A DNA stretch of 22,579 nt from a virus. Position numbers and translations under genes: made by a program. Shown in pieces: positions 7,607-15,171 of this stretch. A model generated the notes under the pieces. It was not told the origin of the DNA. It saw only the letters and a list, made by a program, of their open reading frames with translations, and did no database searches. The stretch covers positions 1 through 22,579 of the IMG/VR virus record IMGVR_UViG_3300007345_000307; one strand, written 5' to 3'. How positions within the stretch are numbered: position 1 is the first letter of the stretch; every line of letters starts with the position of its first letter.

Positions 7607-10600
7607 TGGCTAAACAGATTAAACAAGCCTTAATTGCAACTATAATAGTTATTGGTGGTGCACTGTTAGCTCCAGTATTTGGTGGTACAGCATTAGCTTC
7701 AGGTGCACTCACAGCTTTAGCAGCAACAACTTTTGCAACAACACTTGTAGCAAGTGTCATAGGAAAGATGACATCCAAGGGAATTGATGCATCTGCAGGA
7801 AATTTTGGTACAAAATTTGCAACTCGTGCACCACTTGCACCAAGACAAATTGTCTATGGAGAATGTCGTGTAGGTGGAACTATGGTTCATATAGAAACCA
7901 CAGGCACAGATAATTATTTATTACACATGGTAGTTGCTATTGCAGGGCATGAAATTGAAAGCCTAGAAACGCTTAGACTAAATGATATAGATACTACAAC
8001 CTCAACATCAACAATAAGTGGTTCAACAGTCTACACAGTAACTAATGCTGATTTTACTAACACTGAAAATGACAATAATTTTGGTAGTGGTAGATTGGTT
8101 CGTTACTCTTTTGAAGATGGTAGTCAAACAGCAGTCAATGGTTTTATGGATGCACAGCTTGGAAGCATGGGTACAACTGACAAATTTTTAGGTGTTGCTT
8201 ATGTGTATATACAAATGGTTTTTGATGCAGAAAAGTTTGGTGGTGGGATGCCTGCAGTATCATTCAAAGTTAAGGGTAAAAATATTTATGACCCACGAAC
8301 AGGTGCAAACGCAACAACGGATTTACAAAGATCAAACCCTGCTTTAATTATTAGAGATTATTTAACAGATACACAATATGGTTTAAAAGCCAAAGCATCT
8401 GAGATAAATGACACTACTAATGCAGGTGGTATTGCTTCTGCTGCAAATACTTGCGATCAAAATGTAACTTTAGCAGATGGTGTAACAACAGAAACAAGAT
8501 ATACAGCAAATGGTTTTACTAATTTTAGTGCTAACGGAAATGGTGTTTTAGAATCTGTACTTAGCTCTATGGCAGGGAAAATGTCATATGTGAATGGACA
8601 ATTTACAGTGTTTGCAGGTGCATCACAAACACCAACCTTAACAATTACTGATGATGACTTATTAGCACCAATTTCTATTTCTACAAATTCAAGCAGTGGT
8701 GATTTATACAACTCAGTGAAACCTATATATGTTGATAGAGGACTTAACTACATATCAACAGATGCAGAAGTTTATCAAGATTCAACATTCTTAAATGAAG
8801 ACACTCCTAGTGGTGAAAGCACAGCAAATTATGTAAAGCAAATGGAAACACAATTGCCATTTACTGTTACGGATACTATGGCACAAAGATTGGGTCGCAT
8901 AGCATTAAAAAGCCAAAGACAGTCAACATCTTTATCAGTTTTAGTTAGCTTGCAATTTATGAGGTGTCAACCGAATGATTGGGTGTACTTAACAAATGAA
9001 AGGCTTGGTTATACACAAAAAACTTTTGAAGTCTTGTCTACTAATATGGAAGTTATACAGGATGGGGATGTTCCAGTTATAGCAACAAGATTAGAACTTA
9101 AAGAAGTAGAAGCATCTGTATTTAACTTTGCAACAAATGATTACACCACAGGTCAAGCAGAAGGCTCTGATGTGTCAACAGGTAATTACAGTGTAACCGC
9201 ACCGTCAAACCTTTCCCTTGCACAGCAGAACGCCATTGACGGCACAACCAGTAAGGTAGACATAATTGTATCTTGGACTAACAACGCTAGTGATAAAGTT
9301 GTGCTTACTGAAATAACTTATAAGCTGAACGGAGATGCAAACTACACATCAGACTTCACAGCAGGTAAAGGTGTAACAAGCGCATCTATTCCTAATGTGG
9401 TGGTGGGTAGCACTTATAATGTCAAGATACGACACATAGATGTTAATGGTGTGGCTAGTGCTTATACAAGCGTAGTAAGTATAGCAATAGCAGAAGCAGG
9501 CACTACACCAAACGCACCAACAAATTTATCAGCAACAACTGGCGGTACAATGATTCTTGTATCTTGGACTAATCCAAATGTGACTGATCTGCGAGCAGTT
9601 AAGGTTTATAGGAAAACAACTAATTCAACTCCAACAAATGATAACGATTTGGTTGAAACAATTGCAGGTGAGCCTAATGCAATAACGACTACTTTGTTTG
9701 GAGATCAAGATGGTCTTACAGCAGGTACAACTTATTACTTTTGGGTGCGAGCAATCAATCACTCAGGGCAACACTCAAGCTTTAGTAGTTCAGTAAACGG
9801 TAACTTTGCAGCAGCAGGCGTTGCTGATGGCTCAATAACAACTCTAAAACTTGCAGCAGAAGCTGTAACTAACGCCAAAATAGCAGTTGCAGCCATACAG
9901 GGAGATGTTATTGCAGCAGGTGCAATTACAGAAGCAAAATTAGGTGTTGATTCAGTTACTGCAGCCAAAATTGCAAATAACGCAGTTGATACAGCGCAAA
10001 TAGTTTCGGATGCTATAACAGCAGCCAAAATAGCGACAAATACTATTACGAGTAATGAGATTGCTCCAACAACTATAGTGGGCGGTAATTTAGTCAATGG
10101 CACTATAGACACACTGCAAATAGCTAATGATGCTGTAACTAATGCTTTAATAGCAACAGATGCTGTTAATCAAGATTCTATTGCAGCTAATTCAGTGACA
10201 GCAACACAAATAGTTGCAGGAACAATTACAGCTAATGAAATTGCAAGTAATGCTATTACTGCCGCTAAAATAAACGCTAATGCAGTTACAACAGATAAGC
10301 TCGCAGCAAACTCCATCACAAGTGTAAAAATAGCTGCAAATCAAATTACAACAAACGAAATTGCAGCAGGAACAATAATTGCAGGCAACATAGCAACGAA
10401 TGCGATTACATCAGACAAAATAATTGCTAACGCTATAACTACAGCCAAAATTAATGCAGGAGCAATTACAGCAGACGAGATAGCATCTAATGCAATTACA
10501 ACAATTAAAATTGCTGCGAATGCAATTACAGCAAATGAACTGGCTGCAAACTCAGTAACAGCCGCAAAAATTGTCGCAAATACAATCACAGCATCTGAGA

Positions 10601-11247
10601 TAGCAACAAATACAATTACAGCAACACAAATTGCAGCAGGTGCAATAGCAACAGATGAATTGGCAGCAGATGCAGTAACGGCAGCTAAGATTGTTGCAGG
10701 CACTATTACAGCTACAGAGATAGCAAGTAACACTATTACAGCAGATAGAATTAATGTAACTGATCTAGCTTTAAACTTTGAAGCGGCGACAGTTTCAGGG
10801 GCAACAATAGGTGCTTGGCAAAATAACACAAAAAGATTAAAACTGGTGGCTGATTTAGGAACTGAAGCAGGGGTATATCATATTTTTTGTAGAGTTTTTG
10901 GTAGCACTGGGCAGGTCAAAACTTTGTCAATAGTTGCAGGTGATGGAACTTTTGGTTCAGGTGCAAGTTTTGAGCTTAGAAGCGATATTGAATATTCAGA
11001 TGATAGTGCTCCAACTATTCCAACAGCAGATCAGGGCTATGCTCAATATCATTCAGGACTTTCAGAGTATTGGTCTGCTATTGCAAGGTTTGATAGCGCA
11101 AATGAAATGGTGCAAAAAGATTTTATGGTTAGAAAAATAAGTGGCACATCAAGAACATTAAGACTTTATGTAAATGCTCAGGGAGATGGCAACAATAGAT
11201 ATTTGTCAAATGTTCAGTATGGATTCTATAAATTCTCGGAGATTTAA
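7606..11247 (+). CDS. Tail tip / host-specificity protein with FN3 domains and decad-repeat stalk
   Basis: The 1213-residue product begins with a hydrophobic segment (about residues 8-55). A phage J/GTA gp15-like region follows: APRQIVYGECRVGGTMVHIE near residues 80-100, AGHEIESLETLRLND next, and a domain around 200-260 with GMPAVSFKVKGKNIYDPRTG. Further on, AQRLGRIALKSQRQS and a PNDWVYLTNERLGY segment are typical of tip proteins. Two fibronectin type III-like domains lie at about 530-630 and 633-728. Residues 743-1052 are 31 ten-residue repeats, then a C-terminal domain of about 160 residues that could bind receptor. The protein would sit at the tail tip and contact the host. The hydrophobic N-terminus is usual for this group. 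Confidence 0.9.
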   Translation: MAKQIKQALIATIIVIGGALLAPVFGGTALASGALTALAATTFATTLVASVIGKMTSKGIDASAGNFGTKFATRAPLAPRQIVYGECRVGGTMVHIETTGTDNYLLHMVVAIAGHEIESLETLRLNDIDTTTSTSTISGSTVYTVTNADFTNTENDNNFGSGRLVRYSFEDGSQTAVNGFMDAQLGSMGTTDKFLGVAYVYIQMVFDAEKFGGGMPAVSFKVKGKNIYDPRTGANATTDLQRSNPALIIRDYLTDTQYGLKAKASEINDTTNAGGIASAANTCDQNVTLADGVTTETRYTANGFTNFSANGNGVLESVLSSMAGKMSYVNGQFTVFAGASQTPTLTITDDDLLAPISISTNSSSGDLYNSVKPIYVDRGLNYISTDAEVYQDSTFLNEDTPSGESTANYVKQMETQLPFTVTDTMAQRLGRIALKSQRQSTSLSVLVSLQFMRCQPNDWVYLTNERLGYTQKTFEVLSTNMEVIQDGDVPVIATRLELKEVEASVFNFATNDYTTGQAEGSDVSTGNYSVTAPSNLSLAQQNAIDGTTSKVDIIVSWTNNASDKVVLTEITYKLNGDANYTSDFTAGKGVTSASIPNVVVGSTYNVKIRHIDVNGVASAYTSVVSIAIAEAGTTPNAPTNLSATTGGTMILVSWTNPNVTDLRAVKVYRKTTNSTPTNDNDLVETIAGEPNAITTTLFGDQDGLTAGTTYYFWVRAINHSGQHSSFSSSVNGNFAAAGVADGSITTLKLAAEAVTNAKIAVAAIQGDVIAAGAITEAKLGVDSVTAAKIANNAVDTAQIVSDAITAAKIATNTITSNEIAPTTIVGGNLVNGTIDTLQIANDAVTNALIATDAVNQDSIAANSVTATQIVAGTITANEIASNAITAAKINANAVTTDKLAANSITSVKIAANQITTNEIAAGTIIAGNIATNAITSDKIIANAITTAKINAGAITADEIASNAITTIKIAANAITANELAANSVTAAKIVANTITASEIATNTITATQIAAGAIATDELAADAVTAAKIVAGTITATEIASNTITADRINVTDLALNFEAATVSGATIGAWQNNTKRLKLVADLGTEAGVYHIFCRVFGSTGQVKTLSIVAGDGTFGSGASFELRSDIEYSDDSAPTIPTADQGYAQYHSGLSEYWSAIARFDSANEMVQKDFMVRKISGTSRTLRLYVNAQGDGNNRYLSNVQYGFYKFSEI
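9832..10761 (+). repeat. 31 tandem ten-residue (30-base) repeats in the tail tip protein
   Basis: Residues 743-1052 of the tip protein divide without gaps into 31 decads with consensus [AST]-[IV]-T-x-x-[KEQ]-[IL]-x-[AS]-[NGD], for example AITAAKIATN and TITANEIASN. The strict ten-residue period with hydrophobic positions 2 and 7 suggests a regular elongated fold (trimeric fibre or beta-solenoid stalk). At DNA level the units diverge at third positions, so this is an old, selected repeat rather than a recent duplication. Confidence 0.92.
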
Positions 11248-11591
11248 TGGCAATACATAATTTTAATTACACTTATGCTCTTGATTCTGTAAACACGATT
11301 CCCTTAAGCATGACTGATAATACTTTAATTGTTAAAAATGTTTGTGTAGAAGTAACAGCAGTTGATCAAGCTGACAATACTCAGACAATGACTGAAAAAA
11401 TGTATGCATCTTTATCAGGTGTTTATTCTTATAAAACAGATGGATTGCCTGATGATTTTATATTAGTAGATGACTTAACAGATGCCAAAGCTATAGAATG
11501 GTATCAAGCAACAACAACAACCCAAGATTTAGATGCTTACTTTACATGGCAAATTTATGGTTGGGCAGAGGTTGACCCAACACAATCATAG
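11247..11591 (+). CDS. Small virion-type protein (DUF7936-like)
   Basis: The 114-residue product has beta-rich sequence: HNFNYTYAL, TLIVKNVCVEVTAVD, then YASLSGVYSYKTD and FILVDDLTDAKAIEWYQATT. The order 'V-NV-V-V-A-D, G-V-Y, DFI-V-DLT---AIEW' resembles small proteins common in marine myo- and siphoviruses (DUF7936-like). The match is from memory and tentative. Start ATG 11247 overlaps the tip gene stop, so it is coupled to that gene. It may be a tail accessory protein. Confidence 0.65.
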   Translation: MAIHNFNYTYALDSVNTIPLSMTDNTLIVKNVCVEVTAVDQADNTQTMTEKMYASLSGVYSYKTDGLPDDFILVDDLTDAKAIEWYQATTTTQDLDAYFTWQIYGWAEVDPTQS

Positions 11592-11600
11592 GAGAATATT

Positions 11601-11987
11601 ATGCAACAAGACGGAAGATTTAGCGGAGACATGGATAGAAACGAAGTAGAAATGGACTTAAATAAGTTCATGGCTATGATAGAAGAAATCGGTCAACTTA
11701 AAGATAAGATTAGAGAACTAGAAGATGCTACTAATGTTAATCCTTGGCAAAAAGTCATACACCTAGCAAGAGCCGTAGACTCATGGCGCATATTCCCTAG
11801 AATATTTGTGATTGTATACATCTATCTAATGTATGAATCAGTCATATGGTTTATGAATCTACCTGAGCCTAACCTTGAACAATCAGCATTAGTATCTGTA
11901 GTCGTAGGCGCTATGGGTGTTGTGTTTGGTGTTTATTCAGGCAAGTCAGGGCAAAGCAAAAATTTCAAAGGTGAAGAAGATAAGTAA
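11601..11987 (+). CDS. Holin-like membrane protein with two membrane segments
   Basis: The 128-residue product has a polar, coiled-coil N-terminal half (residues 15-45, MAMIEEIGQLKDKIRELED). Two membrane segments follow, at about 69-87 (FPRIFVIVYIYLMYESVIW) and 97-115 (LVSVVVGAMGVVFGVYSG), then a charged tail (KNFKGEEDK). Small membrane proteins of this layout after the tail genes are often holins or holin-like, and the pattern GAMGVVFGVYSGKS is familiar from marine phage genomes. A strong RBS (AGGAG, nine bases) supports the start. It is the last plus-strand gene before a convergent minus-strand pair. Confidence 0.7.
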   Translation: MQQDGRFSGDMDRNEVEMDLNKFMAMIEEIGQLKDKIRELEDATNVNPWQKVIHLARAVDSWRIFPRIFVIVYIYLMYESVIWFMNLPEPNLEQSALVSVVVGAMGVVFGVYSGKSGQSKNFKGEEDK

Positions 11988-11994
11988 AAACTAG

Positions 11995-12038
11995 AAAAAA
12001 GGGTTCACCAAATGCCGTGTACTGCGTTTTGTTTGGTG
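11995..12038 (-). terminator. Terminator for the minus-strand pair
   Basis: CACCAAA (12006-12012) and TTTGGTG (12032-12038) form a seven-pair stem extendable by wobble pairs. Read on the minus strand it is followed by AACCC and then six T residues (plus-strand A residues 11995-12000). This fits a factor-independent terminator for transcription coming from 13192 toward 12078. The loop is long (19 bases) but contains further pairing. Confidence 0.45.
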
Positions 12039-12043
12039 GGTCT

Positions 12044-12076
12044 ATGGTTTACCATTAACGGAGTTAAAGGGTTTTT
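12044..12076 (+). terminator. Weak hairpins with T run at the convergent junction
   Basis: ATGGT/ACCAT (12044-12055) and TTAAC/GTTAA (12055-12067) are adjacent small inverted repeats. A run of five T residues follows at 12072-12076. They sit between convergent genes ending at 11987 and 12078 and could weakly stop plus-strand transcription. The stems are short. Confidence 0.25.
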
Positions 12077-12077
12077 A

Positions 12078-12845
12078 TCATTCATGATCGTATGTCTTAC
12101 CATATTTGTTATTTCTTTCTACTAGTTCCAAAGCATATTGATATGCCATTTTCCAAGAGTCTGAGTGATCTGTCATTTCATCAAACCATTCTTCTCTGTA
12201 TTCATCTTCTCTAATATCCCAAACTTCACACTTAAAATATTCAAACCCACAATCGTCATCATATTCAAGCCAATCGTGTTCTTGACAAAGTTTTATTAAT
12301 TTTTGTTTAGGTGAAACTCTTGTTTTCTTAATTGGTTTTGGTAATGGCTCTTCACTGCACTTAGCAAATGGTTTTATTCTTTTAGAAAGTTTAAGAAGTT
12401 TCCATGTGTAATCAAACTCCTTAAAGTCTACATTATTTTCATTAAGACTTTTTGCTAATTCTTTAAATGTAGGTTGGTGTGGGTGATATGCTACCAATAA
12501 ACAACAATAAGCACTTACAAATTTTGGTCCGTGTATATCTTTACTTAGAAGATGTGCGTATTCATGCAAGATAACATTGTAATTTAATGCCCAATCTCTT
12601 TTAAGTAATATTCTTTTTCTTGAAGCATTACTTGTACCTCTGCCATTTGAAAAAACAACTTTAGTTTTTCTTTTTTGATCATGTATATGATAGAAACCAC
12701 TTTTATCAAAAACTATAAAAGGCAAATTATTATCTAATTTCTGTATACACTTTTTAACTTGATCTTCAGTCAGGTAACTATTCCAAGTCCACCATGGTTG
12801 CGAGTGTTCCCAATCGTAAACTTTTTTTGCTTGATAATCTCTCAC
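12078..12845 (-). CDS. Putative zinc metallopeptidase (HExxH)
   Basis: The 255-residue product has HEYAH at residues 94-98 and a third likely ligand in HGPKF (His105). It is preceded by a helix-forming WALNYNVIL and followed by FVSAYCCLLVAYH. HExxH-x6-H in a VILHEYAHLL-HG-KF context resembles small zincin-type peptidases seen in phages and actinobacteria (TIGR04338/SprT-like groups). The exact family is unsure. A Cys/His-poor acidic C-terminus with WLEYDDDCGFEYFKCEVWD follows. It starts at GTG 12845 in a GTGA overlap with the upstream gene, with AGGAG three bases before. The substrate is unknown. Confidence 0.75.
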   Translation of the reverse strand: MRDYQAKKVYDWEHSQPWWTWNSYLTEDQVKKCIQKLDNNLPFIVFDKSGFYHIHDQKRKTKVVFSNGRGTSNASRKRILLKRDWALNYNVILHEYAHLLSKDIHGPKFVSAYCCLLVAYHPHQPTFKELAKSLNENNVDFKEFDYTWKLLKLSKRIKPFAKCSEEPLPKPIKKTRVSPKQKLIKLCQEHDWLEYDDDCGFEYFKCEVWDIREDEYREEWFDEMTDHSDSWKMAYQYALELVERNNKYGKTYDHE

Positions 12846-13192
12846 TTTCTTCTCCTATATGTACCATTGGAGAATGGGTTAAAGTTTTTTGGTTTACCAT
12901 CTTTGTCTAAAATATAGTCAGAATGTCCATCTGCTTTTTTATGCAAATCTTCGTTACTGGATTTATATTTATAGATCTGATCATCTTTAATAAGATTGCA
13001 TAAATCTTTGATTTGATCATGTAAGCAGGAAGTGCCTGTTGCTTGCCATTCGTATTGTGTATGTAAAGATAGCCAGTGTGATACTGTACCTTCACCAAAA
13101 ACACCAGTGTCAGAGTAGCAGGTTTCCCAATCTACCATTTCTTTACCGTTATCTAATAACCTTACGGCTAATTTATTAATAGTTTTATTCAT
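12842..13192 (-). CDS. Hypothetical protein, first gene of the minus-strand pair
   Basis: The 116-residue product starts at ATG 13192 (MNKTINKLAVRLL) with GAGG five to six bases upstream. An in-frame ATG at 13225 lies inside the -10 box of the promoter proposed here, so the longer form is unlikely. The sequence has Trp-rich middle segments (VDWETCYSD, VSHWLSLHTQYEW), a helical part (LHDQIKDLCNLIKDD) and a basic C-terminus. I recognise no family. It is coupled to the peptidase gene by a GTGA overlap. Confidence 0.68.
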   Translation of the reverse strand: MNKTINKLAVRLLDNGKEMVDWETCYSDTGVFGEGTVSHWLSLHTQYEWQATGTSCLHDQIKDLCNLIKDDQIYKYKSSNEDLHKKADGHSDYILDKDGKPKNFNPFSNGTYRRRK

Positions 13193-13220
13193 TTTATCCT
13201 CGTTTAATTTATATAAGGGC

Positions 13221-13249
13221 ATCATAATAAAAAAAATACCTTTTGTAAA
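13221..13249 (-). promoter_or_regulatory. Sigma70-type promoter for the minus-strand pair
   Basis: On the minus strand TTTACA (plus 13244-13249) is followed after exactly 17 bases by TATGAT (plus 13221-13226). Each box matches the bacterial consensus at five of six positions. Transcription would start near 13214, giving a leader of about 22 bases before ATG 13192 with a GAGG site. This is the clearest promoter in the window. Confidence 0.65.
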
Positions 13250-13273
13250 CCCTTTTTGGAATAATTATATAAA
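13243..13273 (+). promoter_or_regulatory. Possible promoter for the curli-secretion operon
   Basis: TTGTAA (13243-13248) is followed after 17 bases by TATATA (13266-13271), overlapping a TATAAA (13268-13273). This is a weaker sigma70-like arrangement pointing at the gene starting at 13302. Its -35 box overlaps that of the minus-strand promoter, so the two directions could compete. No RBS is evident before ATG 13302. Confidence 0.35.
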
Positions 13274-13301
13274 TATTTTTATCTAGTGCTAAACTGTTTC
13301 T

Positions 13302-13595
13302 ATGGATGCTTTTACACTAATAGAAGATGTAGGGTTGCCTATAGCTAGTGGCTTGGTTATGGGCTATTTTATATTTCTTATCATGCAACAGATGATGAAC
13401 GGCTTGGTTAATAAGATTAAGACTGTAGAGGGCATTGCAAAAATGCTTATTACTAGAGCATCAATAATGAATAACGACATGATACGAATTGATACAAGCG
13501 TTTCTAGTGCCTTGAATTTGCCACCTGACCTAGATCGTATAGCAAGGGCAGAAAACTTCGTAGAGGACGGCAAGATAGATGCTAGGCGTGATTAA
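13302..13595 (+). CDS. Membrane-anchored protein, paralogue 1, head of curli-secretion operon
   Basis: The 97-residue product has one N-terminal membrane segment (about residues 8-30, VGLPIASGLVMGYFIFLIM) followed by a helical region. MGYF and NDMIRIDTSVSSAL align with LGYF and QDMIRLQQKVNTVL of the next gene, so the two look like tandem paralogues. The function is unknown. Similar small anchor-plus-coil proteins occur near lysis and secretion genes of marine phages, as far as I recall. It starts the plus-strand operon, and its stop (TAATG) is coupled to the next gene. Confidence 0.72.
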   Translation: MDAFTLIEDVGLPIASGLVMGYFIFLIMQQMMNGLVNKIKTVEGIAKMLITRASIMNNDMIRIDTSVSSALNLPPDLDRIARAENFVEDGKIDARRD

Positions 13596-13837
13596 TGGAT
13601 ATAGTCGCACTTATTGATAAGTTTGGTTTTACCACAGTCATGGTCGTTGGCTTGGGCTACTTTGTTTATTATGTGTGGATTACCATAACCAAAACCATTG
13701 ACCCTGCTGTAGCAGAAATGCAAAAGACTATTATTAGGCTTACCGATCAATTAAGGTTGTTAGATCAAGATATGATACGATTACAACAGAAAGTAAACAC
13801 TGTTTTAAAATTAAAAGATTTTGAGGAAAAAAAATGA
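13595..13837 (+). CDS. Membrane-anchored coiled-coil protein, paralogue 2
   Basis: The 80-residue product has a membrane segment (about residues 10-32, FTTVMVVGLGYFVYYVWITI) and then a coiled coil to the end, with MQKTIIRLTDQLRLLDQDMIRLQ. It resembles the preceding protein in the GYF and DMIR motifs. Such an anchor with a periplasmic or cytoplasmic coil could be a scaffold, a holin-like factor or an adaptor for the secretion pore; none is proven. It overlaps the next ATG by ATGA. Confidence 0.75.
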   Translation: MDIVALIDKFGFTTVMVVGLGYFVYYVWITITKTIDPAVAEMQKTIIRLTDQLRLLDQDMIRLQQKVNTVLKLKDFEEKK

Positions 13838-13920
13838 TTGATTTTTTAATTAACTTACTTGTTGCATTATTATCAGCAGGACTAATCATGTCTTGGTTTG
13901 ACGACAACCATCCGTTATGA
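13834..13920 (+). CDS. 28-residue membrane peptide
   Basis: The short frame encodes a single membrane helix (IDFLINLLVALLSAGLIMSW) and an acidic polar end (DDNHPL). It is precisely fitted between its neighbours: ATGA overlap with the stop of the gene before and ATGA overlap with the csgF start after, with a GAGG site seven bases upstream. This junction pattern is the main support for translation. The function is unknown. Confidence 0.6.
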   Translation: MIDFLINLLVALLSAGLIMSWFDDNHPL

Positions 13921-14390
13921 AGAAACTAAGCAACGATCAATTAATTGCTTTTGGCTTGATAGGTTTGTTGTTGACTATTTTATTTTCTTTGGCTATCAAT
14001 GCAGACGAAATGACACATAGTTTTAAAAGCCCTAGTTTCTCAGGTGTCGGCACATCCAGTCATTATTTGACCATAGAAAACCAAGAGTTCAACAGAAAGA
14101 AAGCAATTGCTGATGAGATTAAAGCCTATCAAGAAGATTTAGAAAGAGAAGCAGAAAACACCACACTGGCTAGGTTTATAAGAAACCTTGAAAGCAGGAT
14201 TTATGCACAGCTTAGTAGACAACTTGTGGATAACCTTTTTGGTGAAACACCTAACGAATCAGGAACATTAGAGTTGGAAGGCAACACTATTGAATACTCA
14301 ACAGACGGAGATTTTATAACTTTAAAAATAACGGATGCAGATGGAAACACGACTGAAATTACTTTGCCTATTGGGGATTTTTCTTTCTAG
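13917..14390 (+). CDS. csgF: CsgF-like curli assembly/transport protein
   Basis: The 157-residue product has a signal-peptide-like N-terminus (hydrophobic 10-27, likely cut after INA). The N-terminus after it contains SFKSPSFSG, matching the F-x-N-P-x-F-x-G motif of CsgF that threads into the CsgG pore. The C-terminal domain (about 82-157) has a helix ARFIRNLESRIYAQLSRQLV and strands with GTLELEGNTIEYS, FITLKITDADGNTTEITLP. This corresponds to the 'F--AI-S-I---LL' helix and 'YIVDIAN...L-V-D--TGQT--I-V' strands of the E. coli protein. E. coli CsgF is 138 residues, so this one has a longer middle. In curli systems CsgF caps the pore and links export to fibre nucleation. The adjacent csgG settles the call. 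Confidence 0.87.
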   Translation: MKKLSNDQLIAFGLIGLLLTILFSLAINADEMTHSFKSPSFSGVGTSSHYLTIENQEFNRKKAIADEIKAYQEDLEREAENTTLARFIRNLESRIYAQLSRQLVDNLFGETPNESGTLELEGNTIEYSTDGDFITLKITDADGNTTEITLPIGDFSF

Positions 14391-15171
14391 TTGCACCAAC
14401 TGGTCCATATTAGATAACTACATTCCACCAGTTAGCCTAACCAAACAGGCAGAAGTTGGAACCTTAATTAACAAAGAACTAGCAAACATTGGTAAGCCTT
14501 TTATTAAGCCTACTATAGCTGTATACCCCACAAGCTTTACAGATCAAACAGGACAGCGTAGAAGCAACAGTAGTTACGCATCTTTCTCCACAGCCATAAC
14601 CCAAGCACCTCATGCCTATCTTATTCGTGCATTGAAGCACGCAAGTGATGGAGAGTTTTTTGATGTGGTGGAAAGGGTTGGACTGGATAACCTAACCAAA
14701 GAAAGACAGCTAATCAGATCAACAAGAAAAGATTTTAAAGAAAGCAAAGACTTATTGCCCCTTACATTTGCAGGTTTGTTAATGGAAGGTGGTGTGATAG
14801 GATATGAGAGCAACATAAAGTCAGGTGGCTTAGGTGCTAGATATTTGGGCATAGGCTCAACCAAAGAGTACAGACAGGACATTGTTACCGTCTCTTTGCG
14901 TACCGTTTCTGTAAGTACAGGAAAAGTATTGACTGAAGTGTTGACCACAAAATCAATTCTTAGCGTAGCTATAAGTCAAGATGCTTTTCGTTTTGTTTCC
15001 AATGACACAGAGTTAGTGGAGATAGAAAATGGCATGGTTGAAAATGAATCTGTGAATATTGCACTTCAAAACGCAATAGAAACGGCAGTCTTAGAAACCA
15101 TACAATTAGGTTTAAAGAAAAATTTATGGAGCATAATAAATGAAGAAATACTTAATGCTATTCGTGGTTAG
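14341..15171 (+). CDS. csgG: CsgG-like outer-membrane curli secretion pore lipoprotein
   Basis: The 276-residue product (E. coli CsgG is 277) has a lipoprotein signal with lipobox LSSC (Cys18). It shares CsgG landmarks: an IAVYPTSFTDQTGQ strand, SFSTAITQAPHAYLIRAL, the ERVGLDNLTKERQLIR segment, and GGVIGYESNIKSGGLGARYLGIG (about 150-172), which is nearly the E. coli sequence. V-LRTVSVSTGKVL and a C-terminal AIETAV helix also match. CsgG forms a nonameric outer-membrane channel. The start is either ATG 14335 or 14341, both inside the end of csgF; 14341 gives the neater signal peptide. At the constriction, residues matching E. coli Tyr51 and Asn55 appear to be Ser, while Phe56 is kept. Confidence 0.94.
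   Translation: METRLKLLCLLGIFLSSCTNWSILDNYIPPVSLTKQAEVGTLINKELANIGKPFIKPTIAVYPTSFTDQTGQRRSNSSYASFSTAITQAPHAYLIRALKHASDGEFFDVVERVGLDNLTKERQLIRSTRKDFKESKDLLPLTFAGLLMEGGVIGYESNIKSGGLGARYLGIGSTKEYRQDIVTVSLRTVSVSTGKVLTEVLTTKSILSVAISQDAFRFVSNDTELVEIENGMVENESVNIALQNAIETAVLETIQLGLKKNLWSIINEEILNAIRG

Noticed and set aside
9832-10761. Regular 30-base spacing as a possible CRISPR-like array
   Set aside because: Units are contiguous, diverged and in frame within a protein; there are no identical repeats separated by spacers.
9759-10829. Long open frames on the minus strand across the decad repeats
   Set aside because: They mirror the periodic Ala/Thr/Ile codons of the tip protein, give low-complexity hydrophobic products, and lack RBS sites or conserved motifs.
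12907-13104. Second minus-strand frame within the unknown gene at 12842-13192
   Set aside because: It is nested in another frame of a gene with a clear promoter and RBS, and its sequence looks non-coding.
13193-13225. N-terminal extension of the minus-strand gene to ATG 13225
   Set aside because: That ATG lies within the -10 box of the proposed promoter, while ATG 13192 has a good RBS.
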